Origin: Caballeronia glathei
GTDB taxonomy: Bacteria; Pseudomonadota; Gammaproteobacteria; Burkholderiales; Burkholderiaceae
Assembly (NCBI RefSeq): GCF_000698595.1
Contig: NZ_JFHC01000016.1
Span: forward strand, 49,128-113,127
Reading direction: 5' to 3'
DNA length: 64,000 nucleotides
The notes under the pieces are model-generated. The model was given only the letters and a program-made list of their open reading frames with translations. It was not told the DNA's origin and searched no databases. This document shows positions 1-11,504 of the stretch, piece by piece; position 1 is the stretch's first letter; each line of letters opens with the position of its first letter. A program made the position numbers and the translations under genes.

Positions 1-615
1 CCAGACGACGGCTTCGAGCCGCGAGTGCAGGTCGAGCTTTCGCAGCACATGCTTGACGTGAACCTTCACGGTACCGACGCTGATGTCGAGCTTGCGCGCG
101 ATCGCCTTGTTGCACAGCCCGCCGACGAGGTAGTCGAATACTTCCAGTTCGCGCGCCGTGAGATCGGTTTGCGTAGCGGGAATGCGCTGGCCGCCGGAGA
201 GCGCGTGAACGAGGCTGCCCGTGACGGCTTCGCTCAGCACCGCGGTGCCCTTCAAAGCCTTCTGAAGGCACACGCAGAGGTCCTCGGGGTCCATGTCCTT
301 GAGGAGATACCCGTGCGCGCCGGCGCGCAGCGCGGCCACCACATCGCGTTCGTTATCGGACACGGTCAGCATGATGAAGCGCGACTCGACGCTTGCCTGG
401 CGCATCAGATCGAGCGTCTCGATGCCGCTGACCTCGGGCATGTTCAGGTCGATCAGAATCACGTCGGGTTTCAGGCGCACCGCCATGTCGACGCCCTCGC
501 GTCCCGACGACGCTTCACCAACGACGGAAAACGCGGGATTCATCTGGATCAGTTGCGCGACGCCCTTGCGGAACAACGCGTGATCGTCGATGAGAAGAAC
601 CGTATTGGGGGACAT
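1..615 (-). CDS. NarL/FixJ-type response regulator (3' end cut by window edge)
   Basis: Reads from ATG at 615 to the left edge, about 205 codons. The N-terminal receiver domain starts MSPNTVLLIDDHALF, has the acidic pair DD and the phosphoacceptor Asp in ILIDLNMP, and the conserved Lys in YLLKDMDP. A LuxR-type HTH follows (LTARELEVFDYLVGGLCNKA and SVGTVKVHVKHML). It is closely related to the regulator at 21123-21767 along its whole length; that paralogue has 214 residues, so only about ten residues are missing here. It lies downstream of the etf genes, on the same strand but separated by a terminator, so it is probably its own unit. Expected role: DNA-binding output of a NarX-type kinase, perhaps the one at 15187. 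The actual signal is unknown. Confidence 0.93.
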   Translation of the reverse strand, partial: MSPNTVLLIDDHALFRKGVAQLIQMNPAFSVVGEASSGREGVDMAVRLKPDVILIDLNMPEVSGIETLDLMRQASVESRFIMLTVSDNERDVVAALRAGAHGYLLKDMDPEDLCVCLQKALKGTAVLSEAVTGSLVHALSGGQRIPATQTDLTARELEVFDYLVGGLCNKAIARKLDISVGTVKVHVKHVLRKLDLHSRLEAVVW

Positions 616-795
616 TCTCTTATCTTCCTTGGGCTCATTGACCAGACTGCTTGTCTCTTACTGGAACGGCCTGTGCGCAGTCTCTTGCGGCGTTCGTCGC
701 GCATTTCGTGCGTGATTTCGCGTTCGATTTCGAGCTGCGGCTTTTTTCTGCCGGATAGTCTAACCGCGGACGGCATGCGAAGAAAAAAACATCTC

Positions 796-838
796 AAAAA
801 ATTTTTCCGGACCGGCTGCCATTCGGCGACCCGGCCCG
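796..838 (-). terminator. Rho-independent terminator after etfA
   Basis: On the minus strand, about 20 nt after the etfA stop, a GC-rich stem (GGGCCGG paired with CCGGTCC, one G-U type mismatch, continuing into GCC/GGC) is followed by an A/T run ending in six T. This separates the etf genes from the response regulator that follows. Confidence 0.65.
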
Positions 839-854
839 CTTGCTGGTTTTTTCC

Positions 855-1814
855 TCAGAAGTGATTGCGCAGTTCTTCGCCGATCTCGAAGATGTCTCCG
901 ACGATGCCGTACTTCGCAATCGTGAAAATGGACGCTTCGGGGTCGGTGTTCACGGCGATGATGTTCTCGACGTGCTTCATGCCCGCCATGTGCTGCACCG
1001 AGCCCGAGATACCCATCGCGATATAGACCTTGCAGTTCGCGGCGGTCTTGCCGGACTGCCCGACCTGATGTGCTTTCGGCAGCCAGCCCGAGTCGGCAAT
1101 CGGCCGCGAGCAGCCGAGCGTCGCGCCTACGGCATCGGCCAGTTCCTTGAACTGTTCGACGTGCGTCTCTTCCCCGATGCCGCGGCCGACCGACAGGATG
1201 AAATCGGCGCCGGCGATATCGACGTCGCCGCCCGCAGCCGGCTCCTCGAATTCGGTGTGCGTGCTGCGCTCCGCGACCGGCGGCGCAGCGAACGAACCGA
1301 GCACGGCAGCGCCGCCCGCGTCGGGCGCCTTGAACGAGCCGGGGCGCAGCGTCACGACGACCGTCGCCCGGCCCGGAAACTCGATCTCCATATTGACCTT
1401 CTGGCCGTAGCCGGAGCGCGTCGCGAGCCATGCGTCGCCGTCGCGCGAGAGACCGAACGCGTCGGTCGTGAATCCGTAATTACCCTTGGCGGCGAGCGGC
1501 GCGGCGTAGCCGAGCGTATCGATGGTGTGCGGCAGCAGCACGAGCGAGGGCGAGCGATCCTGAATCAGCGCGCGCGAGACGGCTTCGTACGTGTCGGGGT
1601 CGAACGCGTCGCTCGCGGTTTGCACCGTCAGGATTTCATCGACGCCAGCGAGCTTCAGCGCCTCCGTGAATGCGTCGGGACGGGCGCCGAGCACGGCCAC
1701 TGTCAGGCGTTCGCCGCTTGCTTCTTTCGCCTGCACGGCGGCGCCGAGCACTTCGAGGCTCACGGGCCGCACTTGCCCATGACGATGTTCTACGAGAACC
1801 AGAATGCCGCTCAT
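855..1814 (-). CDS. etfA: Electron transfer flavoprotein, alpha subunit
   Basis: 319 residues from ATG at 1814, which overlaps the etfB stop by one base. The C-terminal FAD domain is well conserved (GRGIGEETHVEQF, GWLPKAHQVGQSGK, YIAMGISGSVQHMAGM, IIAVNTDPEASIF). The N-terminal sequence MSGILVLVEHRHGQVRPVSLE resembles the methylotroph ETF that partners trimethylamine dehydrogenase more than housekeeping ETF alpha, as far as I recall that protein. Role: with EtfB it carries electrons one at a time from the amine dehydrogenase encoded upstream at 6585-8777, probably to the membrane Fe-S protein at 4190-6352. It is the last gene of the operon. Family call is very secure; partner assignment is inference from synteny and similarity. 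Confidence 0.95.
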   Translation of the reverse strand: MSGILVLVEHRHGQVRPVSLEVLGAAVQAKEASGERLTVAVLGARPDAFTEALKLAGVDEILTVQTASDAFDPDTYEAVSRALIQDRSPSLVLLPHTIDTLGYAAPLAAKGNYGFTTDAFGLSRDGDAWLATRSGYGQKVNMEIEFPGRATVVVTLRPGSFKAPDAGGAAVLGSFAAPPVAERSTHTEFEEPAAGGDVDIAGADFILSVGRGIGEETHVEQFKELADAVGATLGCSRPIADSGWLPKAHQVGQSGKTAANCKVYIAMGISGSVQHMAGMKHVENIIAVNTDPEASIFTIAKYGIVGDIFEIGEELRNHF

Positions 1815-2614
1815 CACGCTTCTCCTCTGAATTCCTTGATCAGGCTCGCAAGGCGTGCGGCCTGTTCGGCGGGGGTGCCGTCGATCATCTGCGCGCGGCC
1901 CAGTTCCGGCACGTACACGCGACGCACGCGCGAGAGCGATCCGGCGGCGCCGGTTTCGCCGGCGGGCACGCCGAGTTCGGCGGGCGAGAGCGTTTCGATC
2001 GAACGGGCCGCTGCCTGCTTGATGCCGCGCAGCGACGCGTAGCGCGGCGTGTTGATGCCGAGTTGCAGCGTCAGCACGGCCGGTGTCTGCACCTTGACGG
2101 TGGCGTAGGCGCCGCCTTCGAGTTCGCGGCGCACGGTCGCGCACGGCGAGCCGGGGCTGTAGTCGAGCCCGGCCACCACCGCGGCGTGCGGCCAGTCAAG
2201 CAGGCCGGCGAGCGCCATGCCGGTCGCGCCGTAAGCGTGGTCGGATGCCTGCACGCCCGCGAAGATCAGGTCCGGCGCCTCCTTGCGCGCCAGCGCGGCC
2301 AGCACGCGGGCAATGCCGACCGGGTCCGCGCCTTCGAGGTCGTCGCTCCAGATCCGGATCGCGCGATCCGCACCCTTCGCGAGACACTTGCGCAGTTCTT
2401 CGTCGGCGCTGTCGGGGCCGACGGTCGCCACCACGACTTCGATGCCGGCATCCTGAGCGCCTTCCTTGAGCCGCATCGCCTCTTCGAGTGCGTAGTGATC
2501 CCATTCGTTGAGGTCGAAGACGTGGAAGTCCGCTTCGACGTCGCGGCCGTCGTCGCGCAACTCGAAATCCTCATCGAGCGACGCAACCTGCTTTATGGTT
2601 ACGAGTATCTTCAT
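1814..2614 (-). CDS. etfB: Electron transfer flavoprotein, beta subunit
   Basis: 266 residues from ATG at 2614; the start overlaps the stop of the LRV-repeat gene (ATGA) and the stop overlaps the etfA start, so the three are translationally coupled. The start MKILVTIKQVASLDEDFEL is typical of ETF beta. The signature LRKCLAKGADRAIRIW and the partner-recognition loop LTLQLGINTPRYASLRGIKQA are intact. From memory the sequence follows the trimethylamine dehydrogenase ETF of Methylophilus closely along its whole length. Role: AMP-binding subunit that docks on the dehydrogenase. Its place in the tmd operon supports a dedicated, not a fatty-acid, ETF. Confidence 0.95.
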   Translation of the reverse strand: MKILVTIKQVASLDEDFELRDDGRDVEADFHVFDLNEWDHYALEEAMRLKEGAQDAGIEVVVATVGPDSADEELRKCLAKGADRAIRIWSDDLEGADPVGIARVLAALARKEAPDLIFAGVQASDHAYGATGMALAGLLDWPHAAVVAGLDYSPGSPCATVRRELEGGAYATVKVQTPAVLTLQLGINTPRYASLRGIKQAAARSIETLSPAELGVPAGETGAAGSLSRVRRVYVPELGRAQMIDGTPAEQAARLASLIKEFRGEA

Positions 2615-4167
2615 CTTGGCTCCATCATGTTCGTCGGGTCATGCACGGGATGCTGCTGTAAATCGTGGGCTGTGATGTTCCTGTGGGCGAGACGAGTGGC
2701 GGGGGACGTCTGCGGCGCGAGCGTGCGGCCGAAGTAGCCGAAGATGCGCATGCGCGCTTCGCTGTCCGGGTCGAGGCGCATGCGCCAGCGATCGGCGTCG
2801 GTGAGATTGGGATGCTCGAACACAAGCACGCGATGCAGCGGGTAGCCCTCGTCGCGCAGCGGCAGCAGGACGCGTCGCGTCGCCTGCCGGTTGAGGATCA
2901 CGGCGCGCCGCACGTCAGGCACGTCATGTTCGGCGAGCCGTGCAAGGCGTGCCTGCGATGTGGCCGGATTGCGCGCGACGCCGCAGAGCACGTCGACGTC
3001 GGTATCCCGCGCAAGCTGGTTCAGCACCGCGCGGGGCGGGTCGTCGCGATAGGCGACGCCCGCGCGCACCCACGCCACATCGTCGGTGGCGAGCAGGGCG
3101 AGCAGGCGCGCGGGACAACGCGGATGACGGCTCGCCGCGCGCCGCACCCCGGATTCCTCGTCCTGCACAAAGCGGCTGAGCCATTCGACCGGGCACGCGG
3201 GATTGCGCGCGAGCGAGCGGCGCACCCAGGCGTCCGCATCCCCCGCCAGCCAGTCGACGACCCTCGGTGCAACGTCGGCGCGCGCGGCCACGGCGCGTCG
3301 CACGGCGGGTTCGGCGTCGAAGCAAAGCGCGATCAGCGCGCCCGCCGGCGTGCCCGGGTTGACGGCCGCGGCGCGTCGCACGGTGGCGTCGTCCTCGCGG
3401 GCGAGCAGCGTAAGCACCTCGGCGCTCGTGCGCGCATGAAGCGCCACGCTGCGTTTCTCGGGCACCGACGCGGGAATCGACCGCAGCAGCGCATCGGGGC
3501 AATACGGATGGCGCAGCACTTGCGCGCGTACCGCATTCGCGCGCGTGCTGTTCCATAGACGCGTGAGCGTTTCTTCGTCGGTGGCCAGGTGAATGGCGAG
3601 CAGGCGCTGCAGCGTCGCGATGCCGCGCTGTTCGAGCTGCGTCAGGAGATCCGCCGGTACATCGACGTTTTCGCACAGGGCGCGCAGCACCGCGAGGTCT
3701 TCGGTTCGCGAGGCGATCGCGGCGAGCAGCGCGTGCGGCGCGTTCGCGTGGCGAGCGAGCAGTTGCCACAGACGCCAGGCTTCATCAGTTTCGCCAGCGT
3801 GCGCAGCCAGCGCTTCGAGCGCCCGGCCAGGGGTCGAAGGATTGCGCGCGAGGCGCACGCCAAGCGTCGTGTCGCTGCTTTCATGCGCGACGGCGGCAAG
3901 CCGCGCGAGCACGGCGGCAGGCGCGAAGGAGAGCGTGGCGAGCGCGAGCCGGTCGCGGCGCGTATTGAAGAGCCGCGCCCCGAGCCGTTCCTGGTCGTGG
4001 CCGCATGCGTACGGATAGAGCGCGGCCGCGCCGTACAGGTCGTCGGCTTCGAGGGCGAGGCCGACCAGCTCGCGCCAGTGCCGCCTTGGCGTGGCCGCGA
4101 CTGACGGCGCCCGGGCGGCAGGATCAGCGAGCGCGATTGGCCGGATGGGGATTTGCGGAGTCGACAT
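2611..4167 (-). CDS. LRV (leucine-rich repeat variant) / HEAT-like repeat protein
   Basis: 518 residues from ATG at 4167, 22 nt after the dgcB-like stop; an upstream in-frame ATG at 4251 would overlap that gene and is less likely. From about residue 100 to 450 the protein is built of repeats of roughly 24 residues with the pattern N/H-P-x-C/T-P-x-x-x-L ... VR (NPSTPGRAL, HPYCPDALL, NPGTPAGAL, NPACPVEWL, HPRCPARLL, NPATSQARL). This is the LRV type of alpha/3-10 solenoid. No signal peptide, membrane helix or four-cysteine Fe-S cluster is visible. Solenoids usually act as protein-binding scaffolds. The overlap with etfB says it works with the amine dehydrogenase/ETF system, possibly as an assembly factor, but function is not established. 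Confidence 0.8.
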   Translation of the reverse strand: MSTPQIPIRPIALADPAARAPSVAATPRRHWRELVGLALEADDLYGAAALYPYACGHDQERLGARLFNTRRDRLALATLSFAPAAVLARLAAVAHESSDTTLGVRLARNPSTPGRALEALAAHAGETDEAWRLWQLLARHANAPHALLAAIASRTEDLAVLRALCENVDVPADLLTQLEQRGIATLQRLLAIHLATDEETLTRLWNSTRANAVRAQVLRHPYCPDALLRSIPASVPEKRSVALHARTSAEVLTLLAREDDATVRRAAAVNPGTPAGALIALCFDAEPAVRRAVAARADVAPRVVDWLAGDADAWVRRSLARNPACPVEWLSRFVQDEESGVRRAASRHPRCPARLLALLATDDVAWVRAGVAYRDDPPRAVLNQLARDTDVDVLCGVARNPATSQARLARLAEHDVPDVRRAVILNRQATRRVLLPLRDEGYPLHRVLVFEHPNLTDADRWRMRLDPDSEARMRIFGYFGRTLAPQTSPATRLAHRNITAHDLQQHPVHDPTNMMEPR

Positions 4168-4189
4168 GTGCGCCGGTCTCTGTGGCGGC

Positions 4190-6352
4190 TCACGCGAGCA
4201 CGGCTTTGCGCTGGTCGTCCGATACGGGGCCGTCTCCGGCTGCATCGGCAAGACTTTCCGCGACCAGTTCGATGAGTTCGCGCACGACGAACTTGCCTTC
4301 GTAGCCGCTCGTCTTCAGCGCGTCCTCGAACATCGTCAGGTCCTTGGGGCAGCACACGACGAACACGTCGAGCCCTTCGATGCGCGCGGCTTCGTGCATG
4401 CGCAGTTGCGACGGCTTTTCGACGCCGACCGGATCGCTCATCCAGATCCTCCCGCCGCCCGCGCCGCAGCAGAATGAATTGTCGCGTGAGCGCGGCATCT
4501 CGACGAGGTCGCAGCCGAGCGCGGCGAGAATCTGGCGCGGTGCGTCGTAGCCCTTGTTGAAGCGGCCGAGATGGCACGGATCGTGGAAGGTCACGCGATA
4601 GTCGAGCGAACGCCTGGGCCTGATCGTGCCTTCGGCGATCATGCGGGCGAGAAGGCTCGTGTAGTGCTCGATTTCGTACTTGCCGCCGAAGTCCGGGTAC
4701 TCGTTGCGGATCGTGTTGTATGAGTGCGGGTCGGTCGTCACGATGCGTTTGAAGGTCGACTTGCCGAGCATCGCGATGTTGTTTTCCGCCAGCAGTTCAT
4801 AGAGCCCTTCCTCGCCGACGCGGCGCACATCGTTGCCGGCGTTCGATTCACCCTCGTAGAGCAGGCCGAAATCGACGTGTGCTTCATGCAGCAGGGTCGC
4901 AAAGGCCCGCGTCACGCGCTGGTTGCGGGGGTCGAACGAGGCATAGTCGCCCACGAACCACAGCATGTCCACCGGCTCCTTGCGCGCGTCCTTGATCTCG
5001 AAGGGCAGGGGCTTGGCCCATGCCGCGCGCTTGCGCTTCGATTCGTTGAACGAGTTGCCGTTCTTGTGGATGGCCTGCAGGGTCTTCTGCACTTGCGGCT
5101 CCATCTCGCCGTCTTCGACGAGCTTGCGGCGCAGCTGCACGATGATCGGTACATGTTCCACCGCTACCGGGCAGATTTCGACGCACGCCATGCAGGTGCG
5201 GCACGACCACACGGTCTCCATGAACACCTGGCCGATGCCCTTGCCATGCACGTCGAGCTTGACCTCGTCGGGCAGCGTGTTTTTTTCGAGCGCCTCGTTC
5301 GCGAATTCGCGCAGCGACAGGATCACGTCGCGGGGCGAGAGCGGGGCGCCTGCCGCATTCGCCGGACACGCTTCGTGGCAGCGTCCGCACTTCGTGCAGG
5401 CGTCGAGATTCAGCAGATGTTTCCACGTGAAGTCGGTGATGGCCTTGTAGCCGACGCTCTGGCTCTCCGGCGCGATGCGCGGCAGCCGTTGCGCGGCGAG
5501 CGGATCGCGCATCATCAGCGAGCCCGACGCCGTGAAAATGTGCTTGATCTTCGTGTACGGAATCAATGCGATGAACGTGAGGGCGAGCAGGCCGTGGAAC
5601 CACCAGAGGCCCGTGCGCAGGATGGATGCGCCGGACGATCCGAGCCCTGCGGCACGCAAGAACTCGGCAAGGAGGGCGGCCACCGGCGACCACCAGCGCG
5701 TGTCCCATACCACGGCGCGATCCTGCAGCCACACGAGACGCAGCGCGCTCAGCACGAAGCCGGTGATCCCGATCAGGATCAGCGTCCAGAGGAACGCCCA
5801 GTCTTCGCGACGGTACCCGCTGCGGTCGTAATCAGGATCTGCGGGCTGGCGGTCGGGGCGCTTGTAATCCAGCTTGGGCGGCTTGATCCAGCCGCGGCGC
5901 ACCATCATGTAGATGAGGCCGCCGACCAGCGAGACGCCCGCCAGGTTCATCGCCAGCTTGAAGAACAGATAGAAGTTGCCGTTCCAGAAGTGGTAGCCGA
6001 AGACGCGCGCCGTAATGTCGTAGTCGACGGTGACTGTCGCCGTGCCGATGAAGAGCACCGCGAAGCCGTAAAAGATCATGCGGTGCGCGCGGCCGGCCGC
6101 CGGATCGCGGCGCGCGATCGTGCGGTGGTCCGCTACGACCTTCATCATGTCGGCGAATCGTGCGCGCAGGTCGATCGGACCGGCGACCGGCCGCCCGCGC
6201 CGGTACTTGCGGATCTGGATATGGACGCCCCACGCGAACACGGCGATTGCGGCGATGCCGACGGCATAGAAGAGCCCGATCGCGAACGAAGGGAAGTTCT
6301 CGAACAGGATGCGCGTCACCGAGGCCTTGTCGAAATTCGATGCTGTCAGCAT
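4190..6352 (-). CDS. dgcB: Membrane Fe-S oxidoreductase, DgcB/heterodisulfide-reductase type (probable ETF-to-quinone link)
   Basis: 720 residues from ATG at 6352. The N-terminal third is membrane-bound, with several hydrophobic helices (FAIGLFYAVGIAAIAVFAWG near residue 20, others near 100, 140, 195 and 265). Two 4Fe-4S motifs follow: CTKCGRCHEACP near residue 320 and CRTCMACVEICP near 380. The C-terminal half has CCG-type cysteine motifs (DPCHLGRFN and FCCGAGGGRIW). This is the architecture of DgcB, which works with DgcA in dimethylglycine demethylation, and of related heterodisulfide-reductase-like quinone reductases. Between an amine dehydrogenase and etfBA it most likely passes ETF electrons to the quinone pool. 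The symbol marks family resemblance; the substrate pathway here is probably trimethylamine. Confidence 0.85.
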   Translation of the reverse strand: MLTASNFDKASVTRILFENFPSFAIGLFYAVGIAAIAVFAWGVHIQIRKYRRGRPVAGPIDLRARFADMMKVVADHRTIARRDPAAGRAHRMIFYGFAVLFIGTATVTVDYDITARVFGYHFWNGNFYLFFKLAMNLAGVSLVGGLIYMMVRRGWIKPPKLDYKRPDRQPADPDYDRSGYRREDWAFLWTLILIGITGFVLSALRLVWLQDRAVVWDTRWWSPVAALLAEFLRAAGLGSSGASILRTGLWWFHGLLALTFIALIPYTKIKHIFTASGSLMMRDPLAAQRLPRIAPESQSVGYKAITDFTWKHLLNLDACTKCGRCHEACPANAAGAPLSPRDVILSLREFANEALEKNTLPDEVKLDVHGKGIGQVFMETVWSCRTCMACVEICPVAVEHVPIIVQLRRKLVEDGEMEPQVQKTLQAIHKNGNSFNESKRKRAAWAKPLPFEIKDARKEPVDMLWFVGDYASFDPRNQRVTRAFATLLHEAHVDFGLLYEGESNAGNDVRRVGEEGLYELLAENNIAMLGKSTFKRIVTTDPHSYNTIRNEYPDFGGKYEIEHYTSLLARMIAEGTIRPRRSLDYRVTFHDPCHLGRFNKGYDAPRQILAALGCDLVEMPRSRDNSFCCGAGGGRIWMSDPVGVEKPSQLRMHEAARIEGLDVFVVCCPKDLTMFEDALKTSGYEGKFVVRELIELVAESLADAAGDGPVSDDQRKAVLA

Positions 6353-6421
6353 GGGTCGTCCATTGAACAGGTGAGAAGTGGTTCGTCGCTATGCGTTGCT
6401 TATGTCGTGGCTTCCTTTACG

Positions 6422-6550
6422 CCGTTTGATGCACCTGGGCCTTCGTGAAACTTGGAGTTCTATTGGTCTATTAGCTCTGCCCCTGTCCGGGGCAGTGCCA
6501 ATAGACCAACAGCAAAACAAGTTTCATGGAGGCCTTGGCGCATCAAACGG
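6422..6550 (-). repeat. 129-nt nested inverted repeat between tmd and the dgcB-like gene
   Basis: Four complementary blocks are nested around one centre: CCGTTTGATGC (6422-6432) with GCATCAAACGG (6540-6550); TGAAACTTG (6446-6454) with CAAGTTTCA (6518-6526); the 16-nt block starting CTATTGGTCTATT with its near-perfect complement ending AATAGACCAACAG; and CTGCCCC with GGGGCAG around a 5-nt loop TGTCC. The RNA could fold into one long hairpin. It fills most of the 232-nt gap in an otherwise tightly packed operon. It could be an mRNA-stabilising or attenuating element, or a fold-back MITE. No U-tract follows, so it is not a classic terminator. Confidence 0.9.
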
Positions 6551-6584
6551 TGCAAACACAGCCCAGGCCCGCCCCACCACTACG

Positions 6585-10021
<3,437 letters not shown>

Positions 10022-10153
10022 AGCTGTTTCCCGAGAGTGAAACCGAACGTGATGGGATGCCCGGAGCGGCCGGGCAGCGAGTGGCCTCGGATGGCCATTG
10101 GATGACAGCAAGTCTCGTTCGTAAAAATCAGCGTCACAATGGCCCAATGGCGC

Positions 10154-10169
10154 TACCTCCGAGTGGGTA
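10154..10169 (-). promoter_or_regulatory. NarL-type 7-2-7 palindrome upstream of dmmC/tmd operon
   Basis: TACCTCC-GA-GTGGGTA, two heptamers of the TACYYMT kind in the tail-to-tail 7-2-7 layout used by NarL. Read leftwards it is followed by TGGGCCATTG, much like the -35 region box after the two related sites near 20500 and 21050. It lies 133 nt upstream of the dmmC start. Confidence 0.5.
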
Positions 10170-10234
10170 GTTCCGCCTACTCCGCGCGCGCCGGAAAACA
10201 GAAATCAAAGGGCGCGCGGGATGAGCGAAGACGC

Positions 10235-10251
10235 CTTACACGTTCTGTAAG
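10235..10251. promoter_or_regulatory. Inverted repeat CTTACA-N5-TGTAAG
   Basis: Perfect 6-nt arms with a 5-nt spacer, and a further TGTAAG copy at 10259-10264. It sits in the middle of the divergent amine-operon control region and could be the operator of a second regulator, for example the XRE-cupin protein at 18970. Confidence 0.4.
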
Positions 10252-10523
10252 CTGGTTTGTAAGGTATCCGCTGAAGCCACTGTGCACGCGGTGCGGGAGC
10301 CATTCGAAATGCGCGGGCCGTAGGCCTCCGACCGCAATTTCGCGTGCAATCGCTCGCCCGATTGCTACCGCGCAGGGCTACCTCCAATGAATCATTGAAA
10401 TGGCTTTTTGACTGGCCGATTCTAGTTTCGTGAATTCGCCGATGTGGACGCATGGCCTGCACGGTCATGGGCCCACGCAATCGAGCCTTGATCAAGGCGC
10501 AATCGACACGAGGATGAGCGGGC

Positions 10524-11480
10524 ATGAATGGACCGAAAACGATCCCGGTACGTGTAGCGCATGTCGAACCGGTCACGGATGATGTGCGGCGCTTCACGCT
10601 CGTGCCGGCAGATGGCCGGCACCTGCCCGCCTATTCCGCGGGCAGCCACGTCATCGTCACCATGCGCGGAGAGTCGCGTGTATGGCGCAACGCCTATTCG
10701 CTCACGACGCCCTCCGGCGTGCGCGACGCCTATCAGATCATGGTGCGCCGGGTGAGTGCATCGCGTGGCGGATCGGCGTTCATGCATTCGAGCGTGAGCG
10801 AGGGCACGCGGCTCGACATCTCGGTGCCGTCGAACTTCTTTCCGCTCGCGCGACGCGGCGGCAAGCACGTGATGATCGCGGGCGGCATCGGCGTGACGCC
10901 GTTTCTTTCGATGCTGCCTGAGCTTGCCCGCATCCGCGCGCGCGTCGAAATGCACTTGTGCTGTCGCCCGGAAGACGCGGACGCCTTCACGGATCTCATC
11001 GCATCGCGCACGGCGGGCGGCGTTGCGGTGTATGTCGAAGTGGCCGGTGCGAAGGAGCGTTTCGGCGCAATGCTCGCAGACCAGCCGGCCGGCACCCACC
11101 TTTACACCTGCGGACCGGCTGGGCTGATGGAAGGCGTCGCTGAGACCGCCCGCGCGCTTGGCTGGCCGGAAAGTCATTTCCATCAGGAGAGCTTCGGCGG
11201 CGCGTCGCACGGCGAGCCGTTCGTTGCGGTGCTGGCGAAGAGTGGTCGCGAAGTCGCGGTGACCGGCGACCAGAGCCTGCTCGAAGCGCTGGAAGCGGCG
11301 GGTGTCGATGCGCCCTACATGTGCCGCGGCGGCGCGTGCGGCACGTGTGCGCTGGAGGTGCTGGAAGGCACTCCCGAGCATCGCGACTTTTTCCAGAGCG
11401 CCGCCGAACGCGCGACGAACTGCAATGTGCTGCCCTGCGTGTCGCGTGCACGCGGTGGGCGGATCGTCCTGAACATCTGA
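10524..11480 (+). CDS. dmmB: VanB/PDR-type flavin reductase with 2Fe-2S domain (DmmB-like)
   Basis: 318 residues from ATG at 10524. Order of domains: flavin-binding barrel (RNAYSLTTP near 57), NAD(P)H domain (GGIGVTPFLSM near 120 and TCGPAGLM near 195), then a plant-type ferredoxin domain with CRGGACGTC (C-x4-C-x2-C) and a distal Cys in NVLPCVSRA. This layout matches VanB and other PDR-type reductases and DmmB of dimethylamine monooxygenase. It would take electrons from NAD(P)H and pass them to the heme subunit encoded 24 nt downstream. It is the first gene of the rightward operon. A role with some other oxygenase is possible but the DUF3445 neighbour argues for Dmm. Confidence 0.9.
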   Translation: MNGPKTIPVRVAHVEPVTDDVRRFTLVPADGRHLPAYSAGSHVIVTMRGESRVWRNAYSLTTPSGVRDAYQIMVRRVSASRGGSAFMHSSVSEGTRLDISVPSNFFPLARRGGKHVMIAGGIGVTPFLSMLPELARIRARVEMHLCCRPEDADAFTDLIASRTAGGVAVYVEVAGAKERFGAMLADQPAGTHLYTCGPAGLMEGVAETARALGWPESHFHQESFGGASHGEPFVAVLAKSGREVAVTGDQSLLEALEAAGVDAPYMCRGGACGTCALEVLEGTPEHRDFFQSAAERATNCNVLPCVSRARGGRIVLNI

Positions 11481-11504
11481 CCCAGGCCACGAACGGGAAA
11501 CGCC

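Larger units (their letters stand above)
10022..10523. promoter_or_regulatory. Divergent control region between the dmmC-tmd-etf and dmmB-dmmD-dmmA operons
   Basis: About 500 nt without a gene. It holds a NarL-type 7-2-7 palindrome (10154-10169), an inverted repeat CTTACA-N5-TGTAAG (10235-10251) with a third TGTAAG 8 nt further on, and a lone half-site TACCTCC (10379-10385). Both amine operons start from its two ends, so it should carry both promoters and their operators. Start sites cannot be fixed by eye. Confidence 0.7.

Noticed and set aside
4724..6448. 574-codon plus-strand frame opposite the dgcB-like gene
   Set aside because: Shadow frame; the opposite strand has two 4Fe-4S and two CCG motifs.
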